From Thermoprotei archaeon (lineage in GTDB: Archaea > Thermoproteota > Thermoprotei > Thermofilales > B15-G2), in assembly GCA_003649445.1 (NCBI GenBank), contig QMRV01000107.1, forward strand, positions 1-6,468: DNA of 6,468 bases, in the 5' to 3' direction. The first letter of the stretch is position 1. Each line of letters starts with the position of its first letter. Both the position numbers and the translations under genes were made by a program. This document shows positions 6,175 to 6,468 of the stretch, piece by piece. The notes below the pieces were generated by a model. The model had not been told where the DNA came from and searched no databases. It saw nothing but the letters and a program-made list of their open reading frames with translations.

Positions 6175-6204
6175 TTAGTATTCACTCAATTTAGTTAAGG
6201 GCGT
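6153..6204. repeat. 8-bp inverted repeat spanning the start of the binding-protein gene
   Basis: ACGCCCTT (6153-6160) and AAGGGCGT (6197-6204) are perfect inverted copies 36 bases apart, about four helical turns centre to centre. The outer copy abuts the candidate TATA box. The inner copy lies just after the first possible start codons. They are GC-rich islands in AT-rich DNA, which makes them stand out. Confidence 0.5.
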
Positions 6205-6403
6205 ACTTAAATATTTTGTGTATGTATGTATTTGCTCGATTCAACATAATTTAAAACATTATAGTAGTATAATTGTGAAAACTTTAACGACTACATAGTA
6301 TCATTTTAAACTGTAACCAGAAGTAAGAGTATTTTAATAGTTAACAATTTGTATTATGCTTCAAGTAATGTGGTTTAAAGCACTTAAGTAACTTTACTTT
6401 AAA
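6175..6403. other. Non-coding upstream region of the operon
   Basis: About 230 bases of very AT-rich DNA. It holds the candidate promoter described separately, a short TGTATGTATGTA-like run near 6218-6231, and the greater part of an inverted repeat near 6373-6404. I found no credible open frame, tRNA or other RNA gene in it on either strand. Confidence 0.6.
6205..6213 (-). promoter_or_regulatory. Candidate TATA box of the binding-protein gene
   Basis: TATTTAAGT preceded by an A-rich BRE-like CAAAA on the minus strand. It would start transcription near 6183, leaving a leader of about 9 bases to the GTG, 15 to the first ATG or 39 to the ATG at 6144. Another box-like TTTTAAAT lies near 6250, so the choice is not certain. 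Confidence 0.5.
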
Positions 6404-6404
6404 C
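6373..6404. repeat. 8-bp inverted repeat just after a possible upstream stop codon
   Basis: GTTTAAAG (6373-6380) and CTTTAAAC (6397-6404) are perfect inverted copies around a 16-base loop that itself contains the palindrome ACTTAAGT (6382-6389). It directly follows the putative stop at 6406-6404. It could be a 3' hairpin or a binding site; AT-only repeats of this size can also arise by chance. Confidence 0.4.
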
Positions 6405-6466
6405 TATTTTTTCTGTTTCTCTTCATGTCTTTTAACATACATATATGAACTTATTCCATACAGTCC
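6404..6466 (-). CDS. Possible C-terminal tail of an upstream gene, unknown function
   Basis: One minus-strand frame is open from the window edge and gives GLYGISSYMYVKRHEEKQKK before a TAG. A hydrophobic/aromatic stretch followed by a highly charged Lys/Glu tail is typical of archaeal protein C-termini, especially of membrane proteins. Only about 20 residues are visible, and the frame could be open by chance. No family can be named. Confidence 0.3.
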   Translation of the reverse strand, partial: GLYGISSYMYVKRHEEKQKK

Positions 6467-6468
6467 AA

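Noticed and set aside
6445..6468. Plus-strand ATG open to the window edge, possible divergent gene
   Set aside because: Only eight codons are visible, with no ribosome-binding site before it; the opposite-strand reading as a charged C-terminal tail is more protein-like.
1..6468. CRISPR arrays, tRNA genes, insertion sequences or integrase genes
   Set aside because: No regularly spaced repeats, tRNA-like folds, transposase or integrase motifs were visible on either strand.

Overview
This 6.5 kb window holds one complete-looking ABC importer locus of the dipeptide/oligopeptide (Dpp/Opp, family 5) type, read entirely from the minus strand. The AT-rich DNA, the heavy use of ATA and AGA/AGG codons, ribosome-binding sites of the GAGG/GGTGAT type, TATA-box promoters, T-tract terminators and a surface-anchored binding protein with a Pro/Ser/Thr stalk all point to a thermophilic archaeon. 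A crenarchaeote (Thermoproteota, for example Desulfurococcales-like) is the best guess; the exact lineage is inference.

Transcription order, from high to low coordinates: a possible 3' tail of an unknown gene (6404-6466); a non-coding leader with a candidate promoter (6175-6403); the solute-binding protein gene (6174-3934); a 165-base gap with T-tracts and a second candidate promoter (3769-3933); then the tightly packed dppB (3768-2725), dppC (2714-1548), dppD (1551-559) and dppF (543 to the window edge, truncated). dppB/dppC are 10 bases apart, dppC/dppD share ATGA, and dppD/dppF are 15 bases apart. This is translational-coupling spacing. The binding protein captures a substrate outside the cell, the DppB-DppC pair forms the membrane channel, and DppD-DppF hydrolyse ATP. 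The substrate is probably a peptide, but archaeal importers of this family also carry oligosaccharides, so it is unassigned.

The striking part is the binding protein. Its two halves are in the wrong order. After the N-terminal anchor and stalk comes the sequence that is normally the C-terminal half of a family 5 binding protein (residues about 79-457). A short joint follows, and then the sequence that is normally the N-terminal half (about 475-746), ending just after the NPxYW motif where the normal protein would run on into the part found at residue 79. One copy of each half is present and the reading frame is intact. This is the pattern of a natural circular permutation, and I do not recall one described for this family. 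Other points worth a look are a four-cysteine Fe-S type motif in DppD, a possible extracellular disulfide in DppB, extra segments in DppC and the binding protein, and several inverted repeats around the binding-protein gene.
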